64,000 nt of DNA from Sphagnum compactum (Eukaryota > Bryophyta > Sphagnopsida > Sphagnales), in assembly GCA_965153455.1 (NCBI GenBank), contig OZ234493.1, forward strand, positions 31,424,213-31,488,212. The letters are read 5' to 3'. A program made the position numbers and the translations under genes. The notes beneath the pieces were generated by a model. It ran no database searches. It saw only the letters and a program-made list of their open reading frames with translations, and was not told the origin of the DNA. Position 1 is the first letter of the stretch. Every line of letters starts with the position of its first letter. Below, piece by piece: positions 1 through 14,760 of this stretch.

Positions 1-3000
1 TTAATTAACCAATGAACGAACTTACAGAGGTAAAATGTGTAAGTTGGTCTTTTAAATTATTTTAAATTAATTATTTTTAATGCAAGTTAGTTTTCGGTTT
101 TCTGTTGTTGTCCGGAGGGTTTAGGGTGTGTGTGTGTGTGTCTAGGGTAAAGTCCAGCCCCCCTTTTTTTTTCCCTTTCCCCCCTCCCCGCCTCTCTCAA
201 AGGTCCCGATTATTTCACCAAGTGTGAAGTCCTCAATTACATTCCAAAAAGGAATATGCACTTTTTTTGGATATTTGTATGTACGGAATCTAGTCTGTAA
301 GTAGATTCTAAACAAAGGTGTCATGAACATGGTGGCCCTACCCTATACATGAATGAATTAGGGATCAATTTTGATGATTGTACTCATTATATCTGATTTT
401 GAGTCAATAACTTACATGAGTTTCCAGAAGTTATGAAGCCCTAATACACAAGAATTGTTGTGTTTGTTTGTTGGTATACAATCTTTGCTAAGTTATGGGT
501 TTTGCTGCTTCTTCATCTACAACCTCCAACCTCCTCCTATCTCTTCATTTGTTCTTCTTAAGTTATTGCTACCCAGAATCCAGCCTATGCACCTCAATCA
601 CCCCATGTGGTAGACGACTTGCAATAACCTCAAGGGTTGATACTTAGATTTTCAGATATCATATTTGAGATACTTGATTCATTAAGAACTGGGTTTTTTT
701 TTTTTTTTTAATTTAAAATTTTGATACCCAAGTTAGGTTAGATGAGTTACCCCCAGGTTCGGTTCTTAAGGGTTTAAGGAGCAAGGAGTGTAGGAGTAGA
801 GAGATTAGAGGAGTTGGGTGTCTAAGAATAGGGGTCTAGGAGTAAGGATTAGAGCTTCATAATGAACCTTGCTGATTTGTTTAGGGTGTCCTTCCTAAGT
901 GGAGGAAGGAACCTTGCGCTGATATTAAGGGCCATTGTTAGGATTGGGCCCGGCTTATTATATTCCTTCCCTCCACTTTTGGGGAATTTCCAAAAATGGA
1001 ATTATACCTGGCAGCAGGTCTTTACGTCAGGTAAAGCCGTTGGTCGGTGGAGGGCATTACCGAAATTGGGCCTGCACTTTAGCTATCACCTCGTGTGCCC
1101 TTATTTTGGTGATGGCCTCCACCTAGGGCTTTTACCCTACACATAAAAGACCCACAGCTTGGGGCTTTTACCTAGCCCCAAAGGACCCTAATATGCATCA
1201 TTTAAAAATAATAATAGACTTTGCACTTGAGCTCTTTGCTGATAGCAAAAAGTGGTCTATTTTTGGATTGTACTTTGAAAGTAGGGAGTATGGTACCAAT
1301 TTCAGTTTCAAAATAACATTGCCACTCTTAGAGAATACTTTTGGTGCACATCCAAAACCCAAATTGGCTGCCACTATTTTTGGCCTTGACTAATAGCCCT
1401 TTGTAAGAACACCCTACCCTACCTATTATTATTCGGTTTCAATTTTGTTGTGGGCTACAGAATGTACAATTTTATTTTTTTGGCCACCATTAGATATTCT
1501 CACAAGTTTTGAAAGCAAATAGAGTTTTGAGTGTAAGTATCCCCCAAACTGGGGGTGCTAGGTCCCAGTTATGCCCCAAAACTGGGCACCCAATCAAAAA
1601 TGTCAGGACCATAATAGGTAATAGTACACAGCAAGGAAACAAAAAGGGGGAACCAAACTGATTTTCTCACCTAAATTGGTCCTCACAAGAGTTTCACCCC
1701 CAGTTTTGGATTTGCATTATCCCACCCACCTAGCCACCCCTCATCTATTTATCTACCCACCAACATTTTAAACAGGTACCTACCAAACCCCACCTACATG
1801 GTTACACCTACCTACCTGGTCGGCATTCCAATAGACCCAGTCCAATAGAGCCTCAACAGTTGAAAACAATGAGGAAAGAATAAAATGAAGAGATTACATG
1901 GAACTTGGTCTTGTTCATTGAAGCAAAGTAATAAAAGCACGATTAACATATTTGTCACCCCTTATGTAAGGATATAACAAACAAACATTAGCTATAAACA
2001 TGATGTTTTAATATGTTTGAAAGGTATTGTAAAATATTTTGAAAATCCAAAATATGTGAAAAACCCCAATGAGGATATTGTTGATTGTGTTCTGATAGTG
2101 TTTTCCACAATGGGGGTATTGCAAACTCAACACATTTAATGCATGTTGTACACATGTTTATCAAAACAAATAAGCCTAGATTAAACAATTTGATTTGCTT
2201 ATATTAGTGGTGTACTTAAACAATGTGGATTAGATTTAGCAATATTATGTTTATACATTTATTTATATTATTTAGCACTAACGTTAAAATTTTTGAGTTA
2301 TGGAGACAATAAATATTTATGAATTTTTTCTCCTTTTAAATCTAATTGAAATCAGACTCAATATGAATTTTGGGGAAAATTTGACATTTGCAAATATATG
2401 TCACCATACATTTTTATTTTTATTTTAAAAAAGAGTGGAAAAAAGTTCACATTGATAGACCAAACTAAAAGATAAAAGACACACCATGGCTTTCATTGAT
2501 TTGTTTGTTTCATTTAGTTTCTCCAAATTAGAGTTTGATTAATGATTATAATGAGATTTGATTTAATTTATGTTTGAATATTTCATTTCAATAATGACTA
2601 TGTGTAAATTTTTTTAGAGTCAAATGCAGCTAGTTGTTTAAAATTATCACGATTCATGGCATCCACCATTGAAATTGCTCCATGCAAATCAAGCTCCACC
2701 CAAGGTCCAAGCTACCCCCCTTGTTTCTCGTCATTCGTGTCAAGCTATGCACCCTAAACCCTAAACTTTGGTCCCAATAAATCTCAAGCGCTGGCAATGG
2801 AGCGCAAGCACAAAAGAGGGGTCAGCAGAATGAGGGAGGTAGATGGGTTGGTAAGAAGAAGGGTGGTAGGTAGGTTGGAGGGGCAGGAGCCCCCCCCCCC
2901 CCCCCCCCCCCACAAAATTGGTGTCAAGGGTGGCGAGAAAAAAAATTAATCAAAAGGGAGCCCAGAAGAAAAAACCATGAGTACATGGTCAAACTAGGGC

Positions 3001-6000
3001 CCAAAGACAGGATGACTTTAAGGATAACTCTATTTAATGGCTAATTTCACACATATATTGCCATCATACACCCTTCATGCAATTATTAAATACCCACTTT
3101 ATTTCTCTCAAGATTGGATCATGGGCAACGTTTTTTTGATTAATGTCCAAAGTTTTCACAGGTTTTAATTATTGACCATTTTTGTTGATGAAGAAGCTCG
3201 CTCGGCTTCAATTACAATTTCTACCCACTAAAGGATTATGCTTCCATGGCACCTTTGTGTGTTTTAAGGTTCCCCAAAATGAACAACTTTACATGTAAGG
3301 TTCTTCTTCTCCTACCCCTACTTGATTTTTGTCTTTCCATGCCAAAGTTTTCTTTCCAAGGAATTTCAAAACATATGTTGCATATAGTGTAATCTTTGGG
3401 GGCACTCAAATGAATCTTAGCCATCCCATGTAAAAGAAATTTTTTTCCCCTTTCTTGACCCCATGTAACGACCTTGGACAGGAATTTGGGCCCAACTCTC
3501 AGCTTTGGCCTCACATGCCACTCTCATTCCCCAAAGAAGAGCCCCATTCTCAGTCCTTATCAGCAGGTTTCTTTAGCCGGAATTCTTTTGCCAACCGGTG
3601 AATTTTCTCTAAAATGGTGAAAAATATTTTTTGGGGGGTTTTCTAGCCACTAAATGTCTAATTTAGAAAATAATAATCACAACATTTCTTTATGACCTTC
3701 CAGAAATCAGCAAACAACATGAAAGGATGCTTAAATTTTATTATGATTTTTCATATTTAATTTGTAATCAGATTTTGGCTAAATTGTCTTATGGAAGATT
3801 GCCACTTCAGCTACATCACAAAAAGGAATTTAAGAAAAAAGAAAAAGAAGAATTGTACACCAAATTTGATTGGATACTACTAGTATTTGTGGACTTTCAT
3901 AATTCCATGTCAGCTTACACAGATGAACTTTTTCAGGATGAAAGTCATCATCCACCTCCTGATGGATAAAGGCCATACATATGTAGGGTTTGGGAAATTG
4001 CTCCAAGGAGGATACATGGGTCCCATACCCACTATGTGTTGATGCCATCCAGGTGATGAAGTCTGAGAGAGAGTACTAATTTATGGCATATTTGGGAAAA
4101 AGTGTTTTGTTGGCATATCAAACTAATGTTTTCAATTCATTGATTGGAAAGTGAGAATTTGGCAATATTGGTGGTGGTAGTGTGTATTTTGTGCATGGAT
4201 AGATGAAAGCCGGATTCATTTCTTCCAAAATTTTTGAGGAAGCTCTTGAATTTTTATTCAACTTTGTTGAGCAACTAGATGGAGAACTAGCTAAGCCTCA
4301 AGTGAGTTCTGAGGTTGTTTCTTTTAGTTATTGACGCACATGCAAGACTTTCCTTGCATATGTGTGTTCACCACATTTTATAAGAAAGTGGCCTTTTGAA
4401 AGCAACTTCATCACAACAATTGTTGGCTTTCCTTGTTAAGATGCTACAATGGAAAGAGTTCATTTGGTCTCATATTTCGAGGAATATCGTATGTTTGAGT
4501 TGGATTTGGCATTAAATAATCTTTTATTTTCTTTTTCTTTTTGAAATTGGGACATTGAGGTGTCAAAATGTTTAATAAATCCATTTGTGAAATGACAAAA
4601 TCTTTGGAGAAGATGCACAAAAACTTACAACGAGGTGTTTCTCTCCCACCTTTGCCACTCACCTCTTTGCATTTTTACTTTGCATCCTCATTTGGACAAG
4701 CACTATGGAAACATCTATAAACTAAAAACTTGTCTTGTTGGTGCAAAGCATGGGGAACATATTCTAACATTATTTTCTCCTAAACCTATTTCAACAACAT
4801 CATCACACCATATAGGTGTGTGTCTTGTGTCAACTAACAAACATGTCTAATAAACATGGGGGCAAAAATGCACTAGCATTAACAGCTATGAAACAAAGAT
4901 GCAACAATAGTAACTATGAAACTACTAGATGCTTTGACAAACATGGAGATGAAGATGATTTCATTGTGTGTTATGACATCATATTATGATGTTATATGCA
5001 TAATACAAATGCACGGGTCCTAAAGCAAATGAAAATCAACAAGTTGCATGGTTTCATGAATTCATTCATGCCCAAACAACTCCTTTTCTTTTCATTTTGT
5101 TGTTGACCACAACTTGTGGGTTGATGCACAAGGCTAAAACACACACACAAAGTTCTTCATTTCAATTCTCAACTCATCCCCAATTCTCGTAAGGTCTTAC
5201 TTAGATTTTATGTTCCCCATGTGGTTGGATATTGGGGTTGGGGGGCATGTTTGTCGTCATAATGTTTTGTGATATCTGGTGACTACCCATTGGGTATCAC
5301 AAGAAAAGATTTTTTATAAAAATCCTAAGAATTTTCACATATGGTGAAATCCTTGGTTGTAGGTTATATTGGAATTAGTTCCATCTTGAGCAACCGTTCA
5401 ACCTCATGCCTTTACCTACCACATAAGGGGCAAAACCATTATGTGATGACCCACTTGTTACAAACTTAAATATCTCCACCAATGTTTTTCAATTTAATTG
5501 GAGGGCACTTTATTTAGCATAATTTTTCCTTTGTTGTTTGTGAAGCATTTCTAAAAATGAAATGCCCAATCCAATAAGCATTCTATTATTCAAAATGCCC
5601 CTAATTTTTTCTATGATTTTTTTGTGATACCCCTCAAGTGTCATAGGAGAAAAACCAAAAAAATTAATGTCAATTTTTTCATTTGATATGAAAACCCTTG
5701 GCCATGGATTTTACCAAAATTGGGCTTGAAGTTAGCTTGAACTCACAGTGTAAGTCATTATTTGAATAAAACTTATAGCCTTAAGTTTTACCATACACTA
5801 ATACCACTACTTACATGCATAATGATAATTATTATGTTGGAAATGTCATGTCTTACACACATAATGTGAATATTATAGGCCTATGATGAAAATTTAAGGG
5901 ATGAAACCTTAATTTGATGGAACAATACCATCAACTGTTGAAAGCTGAATATGACAAAGCTTTTTGCAATTAGTGGTGATAGGAAAGGAAAATGTGGTAT

Positions 6001-9000
6001 GCATGGCTATCTTTTCTTCATTTGTTTTCTTGCAAGTTATGAACATTGCGGGTATTATTGTTCAATAGTGCTTGCATTGTTGATGGTTTTTCATTGGGAG
6101 AATGTTTGGTGGTGTTGGTTTTGCGTTTTCGTTTTGATGGACTTTAATCAAAGAGAAGGTGCAAGCACACAAGGTGAGCAAACCAAACATTCAATGATTT
6201 GAAAAAACAAAGTACTTGATATTCAATTGTTGTGTGGCTTTTTGATCTTTATTGATTGTGAATTTGAATTTTCGATATGTGCTTTTGGTGCTAGGATAAC
6301 TATTTCAATTAATGGGGAAAAATGCCCCTTGATTGAGAACTCTTATGACCTAGCCAAATTAATGAATCTTTGTTACGCCATAAGCTTTGATGGAGGGATT
6401 AGAAGTTTAGAAGTAGTTTATAAGGATCAAAATCATGGATGTGATGAAAAACCATAAAGGTTTTGGGATTGGTCAATGGCAATTTAGTTATATTTTGTTG
6501 ATTTTGAGGAGGTTGTGTTGTTGCCAAAAGGAAAGTGTCCATTAAAATGCATTAAAATGGCAATTCATAAATGAAGGTTTATTCTATCAATGTTTGGATT
6601 ATGGATTATGTTGACAAGTTGTTTGGAATTCTACTTCATTTTTTTCAAACCTCTAGGTATAGATTGTGAAAATTATTATATGTTCATTATGTGGGGAAAT
6701 TTTCAGTTGTGTTGGTGGGGTTGTTTTGTGAAAGAAGTTTGTAACCATGGGTGTTTCCATTTGTTCAAAGACTTCTTTGCACATATGTGAGGGATATGTT
6801 ATGTATTGTTTCAGTGGGAAATTATTTTGTATGTATTGGGATATAAATCATAAATGAAATTGCCATAAATGATCATTGAGCTCTATAATAGGAAATTGAA
6901 GGGATCTAATCCATGATGACCTTTAAATTAGATGGTTTTGGACATGTAGTCTGATGCCTAGTCAATTTGTTTTAATTTGAGGTACTTGAAAAGTTTATTC
7001 ATTTCAAATCAATAGAATATGGTTGATGATTGGCACATTCATGGGGGTGTGTGATATTGTGCTCCCTCTTATTTTGTTATAAGCCTTGACATTCTTCATG
7101 TTCAACCAAAGTTGCGTAATTGAAAAAAACCTACTATGAGTAACTTGCACCATTAAATTTCCAATTTCATCTTGTTTAAAATCTACATTAACCACCATAA
7201 TAGTTGCAAAGCTTGGTATCTTCAAAACCACATCACCTTGATGTGGTCCTTCATGATTCCTTCATCAAAAGTTCCAACACTTCATTCTCTAATGTGTTTT
7301 TTTTCTTGTTCTTTTTTTACAACAACTAATAATGTCTTCTCAAGCCTAAAGGAATTCATCTTTACCTACTTTTGCATCTCTTACCTATTCTCCACAAGTT
7401 AGATGTAAGCTACAATGGCTCACTTTTGTGACGAAACATTATTTTTTCCCTAAGTACCCTTTATTCAAATGCATATGGTGATTAATATATCCAATCTACT
7501 AATTGGGATTTGGATTTAGACTAAAATTTTTATTATGAAAATAATTATGTGGTTATTTATTGATAAAAATTTCATTTGTTAATAGTAATGGATTTTTTTA
7601 ATTGAAAATATAAACTAATCATCTGACTAAAACATCACAAAATGAAAAAAATTATATCAATTCACATTCCAAAAAATTTATTGGGACTCATTATATAATG
7701 TAATACAAGATGATAAATTTATATAAATAATCTTTTCTTTGAAAACCTTAACCGTTTAATAGTTAGGGACTTTTGAATGATTAAAATTTGACCATATTTT
7801 CATAAGTTCATATGAGTTGCAATTTTTGTTTGTTTTTCGAAAAATGGAAAAAAAAAATTCTATTTCTTTGTCCCAAAAGCATATTTTTTGAAAGTTTTAC
7901 ATGGGGCATCATTCATATGGACTTTGTGGGTTTTCCTTTTAGGTGTAGACAAGGGTGTTAAAAATAAAGTAAGGTTAGAGCACTTGATGTTCCCAAAATA
8001 AGTGCTAGAGCTAACAAAACAATTATTTTGGAACACTTCAATTTATGGGCATTGTCATGTAAAGAACAAGTTTTTTTCATTTTTTTCCCATGATACATGA
8101 CAAGTATGTTTAGAAAAAAATGGGAAAAAAAAGTTAGCCATTTTGAAAAATGAAACACTTCTTCCTTTTGCAAAGGAAAAATTCCATTTGATAATGTGTT
8201 GATAAATGGACAACCAATTTTAATTCTAAGAGGAATATATGTTCAACAAACAATAGTAAAAGCTTTTGAGCATTTTGAAAACAAAGGTTTTTCAAACAAC
8301 TAATGCATTCGTGTAGTTAATTATTACAGTATAAGAAACAACCAACACTGATTTGTTACTTTCTCAAATCTTTGTGACTCTAGCTTTTTTGTGTATATTT
8401 GAAGAAGTGATTTTTTTTTTCTTTAACAACAAAACAAATGTGGTGAAAATTGTACACGGAGTCGTAGCATGTTTTTTTCGTTAATCACAGAACCAAACAT
8501 AAGCAAATTATACAAGGAGGTGTAATAGCTTATGAAGAAGCTATTAAGATCTTAAGAAACCAAAGATGATGGAATGAAAATGTAAAATTTTATGCGCAAA
8601 GCCATGCAAATGGGTCCTTTCATAGTTTTTGGTACATCATAATTGTAGTAGAGCAGGAGTGCTTTAACATAGGATTGTGAGAAGTTTGCCACAAAAGTTT
8701 GTTTAAAATCCCAAGCCATCACGATAATGAAATTTTAGGGTTTATGAGTTTAGATTTAACTTTGCAATAGAACAAATTTGTTTTCCACCTTGCACAAAAA
8801 AGTCCAAAGCTCGTGTGCTTACGTGTTGTAACCAAAAATAGTTAATAAATAAATAAATAAATAAGGAAGGCCATAGAAGTGGACTAGGTTTTCATTTAAA
8901 ATCCATTATATTTGGGGTAACTAGTCCACTAAATGGTTAAATTAAGGGGTTTTATTTTCTCTGTGAATTTCTTCTTCTTTGTATCTAGTTTGTGACATAG

Positions 9001-9900
9001 GTAGATTGTGGGACTTAAGTAATAAGGGAAAATAATTGAAAGTAGTAACACTTGGTATTATAAGCTCCTTTCAACGCGAGTAAAAACCAATGCAACATAA
9101 AATACATATATCGTTGGGTCACCTAACCAATCAGTGAGCTAAAAGCGTTGTGGTGTGTCCTACGAGCATGTGAAGATTCAACAAGCTTTCCACCACAAAA
9201 TTAGGTATCATTTGAAACTTTGTTGTAATATATAGTTTCTAAAATGGATTAGGATTATTGAGAAGAGGCTAACTAGTCCATTACAATTGGTTTTTAGGAA
9301 ACTTTTGTGTGGCATTATTTGTTTCAAATCTTACAGGACTAGGAACAAGTGAAACATGTAATATTTTGGTATTAGGGTGTTTTGGTTGTGTTGAACCCAA
9401 TAGAATAATGATCATGACACCTAATCCTATAGCAAAGTTAGGGTTTGGCTTTGGCAGAATGCTTTAGCCATGGACCCCTAAGAGGTTTCCTATCCTTTTC
9501 CTTTTGAAATGTGTTTAGTCTTATGTGGTGGCTTTGTAAATTTATGATTGCCCTATAACAATAAATAGTATTTGGAAAGTGGGGCCTATTATCTTAATAG
9601 GCCTCTTTCCTCATGGGCATTAAACATCCCATGTCTCTTAATGCATCATGTTTCATTGAACCTTGTAGTCCCCATCGTTCATTTGTTCTATCGCCACCAC
9701 AAACCTATTTTCTACACCATCTCCCATGTAAACCACAAACCACCCACTAATTCCCCCTCCCTTTTTAACAAACCACACAATACTTATTAATTCCCCTTAC
9801 TAGCCCGTAACCCTTCATGCGAATGTTGGGCCCAACTTACATTTTCCCAAACCCCCTTGATCATGCACAAGTAGGACCTTTTCCCCCTTCCATTCCACCA
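1..9900. other. AT-rich intergenic region without a recognisable gene
   Basis: No reading frame here is both long and recognisable. A run of 22 cytosines lies at 2890-2911 and two AACCCTAAA-type telo-box motifs at about 2751-2767. The stretch from about 3,700 to 6,900 has several frames that look like eroded coding sequence (for example near 4,200-4,850 and 6,227-6,457), interrupted by stops. I could not assign them to a family. The short frames at 142-330, 862-1146, 1988-2188, 3236-3514, 7004-7402 and 9572-9790 have no domain I recognise. Old transposon debris is the most likely content. Confidence 0.5.
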
Positions 9901-10299
9901 ACCCCTATAGTTGCCCAAGATCAGACCCCCCAACCTACCCCCATTTCTTCAACACACTCGTAACTTCCACCTAAAGTCTCATGCCCCACATGTGGGCGCC
10001 AATTTACCAATTGAAGGTTAACTCATCATTAACATTTTTATCAAACATCCAATTCAATTAATCCAAACCCTTGTGACCATCCTAGCTCAATACCTTCCCT
10101 TGCTCCCACCCTACTTGCATACGCTTAAACTTAAGTTTCATCATTAGATGTCTTTAGGTCCTTTGATTTAGGTCTTTATCATTTTTGATTGTATAACTGC
10201 ATCCCTTTCATTCAATGGCATGATGTATAAGTAGTGTTTCGTTTTTCATTGGATAAATTAACACAAGAACCCTATGATGTGACATTTTGACACTTGCTC

Positions 10300-11500
10300 C
10301 TTTTGTTATCCCAATGGTGTTTTGTTTTGCCCTCTTGTGGTGGGGCAACATGCCATAAAGAATTGTGGGTTTAGCTCAAGCACTTTCTAGTAAACAATTC
10401 GAAAAACTTGTTAGAGGAATTTTTTTTATAGGCCCAAGTTTTGGTGGTAAGCTCAAATGCAACGTTTTTTCCCCAACATGACATTTTAGCTCATAAATGT
10501 TTTTTCTGTAGTTTAATTTTTGGATGTGCAAGTGATATTTTTGAGCAACTTGTAATTTGGCATCATTTCCCCTTGCACCCATGTCCTTTAGCACCACCTC
10601 AACTCTCATCGCATTACACCCTAAATCATATGGTTATTTCTTGTTTTTCTTAAAAGACTATAAGCTAAACCAGGACTTCAAGTTTTTTTTAATTCCTTTA
10701 AGCTAACATTCCAATGCATGTCACATTTATTAATAAGTGGTCATTTTGGTATGGTCTTTGAACACCTTCAAAACAATTTTCCCTTAAAAAATTCAGTGAA
10801 TGGTTTCCCTTAGTTGTTTCAATTTTATTCTGATATCACACAAGGTGACATTCCACCTTGAATTCCACTTATCCTTGGAGTGGCCCACCTCTTAACCATG
10901 ACCAAACCTTTAAGTGGAGTTCATCCCATGGTAATGGGGGAAACATTATATTAACGATTCACAAGTTGCGTTCTATGCTTTCAATTTCATAACACTTTTG
11001 CAACACATTTCTCTTCGCATTAATTCAAAGTTGTAATTAAAGGCGGTTGTGAAACAATAATCCATGCCATTATGTGCACCCTAGACCTTCACCTCGACTG
11101 GGTTGTTTTCCAACTAAACATGGCAAACACTTTCAATTTGGTGTTAAGAAAGGTCATATTTCAAAAATTTGGTGCAATAAGTGAGGACATTATACAACTC
11201 ATCCCTTTTTGTGCATTTTATGCACTTAAACCCCCCTTATTTTACAATCACCATAATCATGAAGGTGATGTCATAGTCATCCCATTTTCCATGGGAATTT
11301 GTTAAGGTGATTCCTTGGGAGGGACACTATTCACTTTAACCCACTTCAAGGCTTTACATTTTATAGTTAATCGTTTCCCTTTTTGTTTATTTCCATCAAT
11401 TGCATATGACCATATTTCACATATTTCACATTGTATATTTCACACCAAAGGTCCCCTTTTAATTGTATCATCTACATATGATGTCACATGACATATTAAT
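10300..11500 (+). pseudogene. decayed LINE reverse transcriptase (5' part of a split element)
   Basis: Translation of the + strand between about 10,840 and 11,460, with frame changes and stops, follows the reverse transcriptase of a plant non-LTR retrotransposon. A GGCETIIHAIMCTLDLHLDW stretch (about 11,041-11,102) leads into a degenerate catalytic block A (VVFQLNMANTFN), then FYALKPPLF, then GICQGDSLGG-like block B after a stop at about 11,302. Next comes LFTLTHFKALHF and a ruined active-site region near 11,395-11,415, where the family usually has ADD. The upstream part (10,300-10,840) is more eroded. The element continues at about 13,720, after an AT-rich block. The family assignment comes from remembered motif order, not from a search. 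Confidence 0.6.
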
Positions 11501-13640
11501 TGAATTTGTCCAAAATAAATTTAAATTAATATTTAAATATGTAGGTCGAACTAGGTACCTACCTACCTACCTACCTACCTATTTAGGCCAAATACCTATT
11601 TTGGTAGGTAGGTAGGAAAGTAGGTAGGTAAATTAGGGAGGTAGGTAGTTACGTGTAAATACATGAATGTTTATATTTTGTTTTGGGTTAAGTCTTTTTG
11701 ATTTGCTCATCCCATATACCCATGCTTTTTAATATGAAAATGTAAGACAAAACACCTCGCTTATATACTTTTCAAAATGAGAATGAAAGCTAAAACATAT
11801 GGGATAAACTTTTTAGTTATAAGTAGTTTGCAACTATACATTTTTAGTTGCATACTACTTAAAATTAAAAACTTTATACCAAAATTTTAACCACATTTCA
11901 ATTAAGCAGGAAAATGATTAAATAAATAGTTAATTAATGAATTAATTAATTCACTAATTCACTAATAAAAATTACTACTTAGTTAATTGAATATAGATTA
12001 ATTAATTAATAAACTTGAAAATAATAAATTTAAATTGAATTGAAAACAAACTAATTTTTTATAATAACAATCATTAGTAATTTTTAATTACATAAAATAT
12101 AATTAAATAAAATAATTATATTATTAGTTATAATAAAATATTACAAAATTTATTAATTAAATAAAGAGTAATAGTATATAATTTAAATCATATATCAACT
12201 ATAATGATATATCAACCAATTTAATTGATTAATAATTGGTTAATATTGAAATAATTAAATAATTATTAATAAATAATATTTTTCAACCAAATTAATTCAC
12301 ATAATAATTAGAATAATAAATAATAATTATTAAATAATTATAAATACTAAATATTAATTTAACGAACTTTAATAATATAATTAATACTTAAACTAGATTA
12401 CTATTTTATTATAATTAATCCCATTATTTTTTCATTTCTATAGTTATAACTAAAAATAAATAAGATATTTAACAATAAAAATACCATTAATTCAATTATT
12501 ATTGTTGGTAGCCAAAGTTAGCTATTTTATTTTTATCATTCATATTATTACTTCATTCATTATAACTATTTATGACCTATTACAATGAATATTTTATATT
12601 TTTATTAAACATATTTTCCTTGGAAAATGAATTCTGCATTTGTATAATAATTTATTAGATTTTTTTACTAACTATTATAATAATTTTTATAAAATAATAA
12701 AATGTATAATATATTTTAATAATTGATTACTTATAGTAATAATAATAATGTAATTTATAACTAACCCACAAGTGACATAATTATATTATAACTATTATGA
12801 TTTATTATAATTAATTTTTTGATAAATGTAAAATTAATTCTAAATAAGTACATTAGTATTTGAAAATAATTAATAAAAATATAAAATTATATTATATTAT
12901 TTTAGTAACTATTACAGTAATTATATTATTATTTTTCTTATCATATTAATATTATCATCATCATTATTATGGAATTAAAAATATTATTAAAAAATTTAAA
13001 TTAAATATAATATTAAATAAATATTATAATGTAATTAATATCAATATGTAATATAATATAATAATAAATGTCATTTGTAATAATTTTAGAAAATATAATA
13101 AGATAATTTGGATAAACTTGTAATATGGCCACAATATATTTAATAAATATCTGACATAAAATTCTAATATGCTCAAAATATATAACTAGTGTAACCATAA
13201 TATCGAGGTCATTTATGGTAATAATAATATTTGAATAAACATGTAATATAATCTTTCATGTACATTCAAAGTATACATTTGTAAATGTTAATATACCTAA
13301 TTATATTCCTTAGAATACAAAAAATAAGTAATATACTTAATTATATTCCTTTAGAATACAAAAAATAAGCCTTTGTATATTCATAGTGTTGTAATTAAAT
13401 AGGTCAGATTTGATGGGACATGAGTTGTTTTTCTTGAATGAAAACCAAATTAAATGTTGTTCACATGGAAGGATGAAAACCAAAATAATCACAAACTAGT
13501 TGTAGTGGAATCACAAATATAACCAAAATAAAAATAGTTGCAAAAATATTCAAAGGTAGTCACAAATGACTAATAATTGTATGTAGTTGCAAATAAAATG
13601 GTTACATTTTGGCCAATTTTACTAGTGCATCGCCCCAACA
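11500..13640. mobile_element. extremely AT-rich block interrupting the LINE relic; possible CACTA-like right end
   Basis: About 2.1 kb of mostly A and T separates the two parts of one LINE relic, so it is probably an insertion. It carries an (ACCT)n/(AGGT)n inverted pair at 11,553-11,650. A hairpin at about 11,820-11,860 has AAGTAGT..TGCAACTA facing TAGTTGCA..ACTACTT. A ~40 bp near-perfect tandem duplication lies at 13,285-13,370. Near the right edge, several TAGTTGCAA and TTGCAACTA-like words (13,480-13,600) precede TTTTACTAGTG at about 13,617-13,627. The reverse complement of that word, CACTAGTAAAA, looks like a CACTA (En/Spm) terminus. No matching left terminus was found and there is no coding capacity, so the class is uncertain. 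Confidence 0.35.
11553..11650. repeat. (ACCT)n / (AGGT)n inverted tetranucleotide repeat
   Basis: Six or more ACCT units at about 11,556-11,580 are followed after roughly 22 bases by GGTAGGTAGGTAGG (about 11,603-11,616) and further AGGT units to about 11,648. The two arms are complementary and could fold back on each other. A second ACCT array lies at 57,225-57,290. Confidence 0.8.
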
Positions 13641-13719
13641 ATCCATTTAGGGAATTGAACCCTTGTAACTTCAATCATAGTTGTTAGGTTTATGGTTGAT
13701 CAACGTTCATTAGTTTTTG

Positions 13720-14760
13720 AAGCCTTAGCACGAGTCGATAACAATACCTTCCCTTTCGAACAACACTTCAAAGCAACATGTGATTTTTTATTGCCCTTAA
13801 TTCACATGTGTCTTCTTTCATTTGAACAATTCATCGAACAACAAATGATTTAATTTCAAATTTTCATTTTGGAGCATTTGCATCATCATACCTTTTCCAA
13901 CATGCTTTTCGACAAGATAGCTGAAGCCCATTATGCTTGAATTTTATCATGTTTTGGCCTAGGGGCAAACACTTGGCTTACAATTGACCAATCTTTCTAG
14001 CCTTTCGATTATTTTCTTTAGTTTTTTCCACAATGCTTCGAACACAACTTGGATTACCCCATATTTCAATTGCAAATATCCCTTGATGTGTGTGCACACA
14101 TCCCATCAACCCTATGGGTATCCACCTTTTACATTGCGTTCATGGTGACAAACACATAAGAACCCATGATGTAGTTTGTGACGCCTTTGTTGACATTGGG
14201 TGAAATGCTGGCTTTCACATGGGACGGGAACAATTACATGTGATTCTTTCAACCATGTTCAACCTTTTGTCGACGACTTGACATAGATGGTATTCACACT
14301 CTAGTTGACATTGTCATTGCCAACCCAACATGAGTGGATCTATTTCCCTGATCTTGCGCAACCCAAAGATTTGTAACATTCAATGTGGCTCAAACCAAAG
14401 AAAGGAGCTATTATGATTAACACCCTACTGATCAATTCCTCCCTTTGGCAAATGAGGTATTTGGATGCCTACACAAATAGGTTGATGTGTTTTTACATGA
14501 TTGTGCCAATGTCATTTGAAGCTTGAAAATGTCAAAAGGTCGTCATCTTTTTGTTTTGGTTACTTTTTTTCATCAAAAATTTCAATCACATTGCAAAAGA
14601 TGTAATCATCTTTCATCTTAAATTAGGCAGTAGCCATAGGCCTAGTTATTTCCCAACTTCCACCCCTTCAAAACACACCTTCCATCACCATGGCCAACCT
14701 ATTATAGATGGTCAATTTTTGGCATGGAGACAATTTGGACACCTAGTTTGAGCTATATTG
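13720..14760 (+). pseudogene. decayed LINE C-terminal region (3' part of the split element)
   Basis: Conceptual + strand translation with stops removed matches the C-terminal part of the same LINE type seen at 10.3-11.5 kb. Recognisable stretches include LEHLHHHTFSNMLFDKIAEA (about 13,870-13,930), a GANTWLTI stretch (about 13,965), DGIHTLVDIVIANPT (about 14,285-14,330) and DQFLPLANEVFGCLHKQ (about 14,430-14,480), which continues into VDVFLHDCAN. The 66-codon frame at 14,551-14,751 overlaps the end of this relic and is probably not a gene. The relic has many stops and frameshifts and is clearly old. Identification rests on recalled family sequence. Confidence 0.55.
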
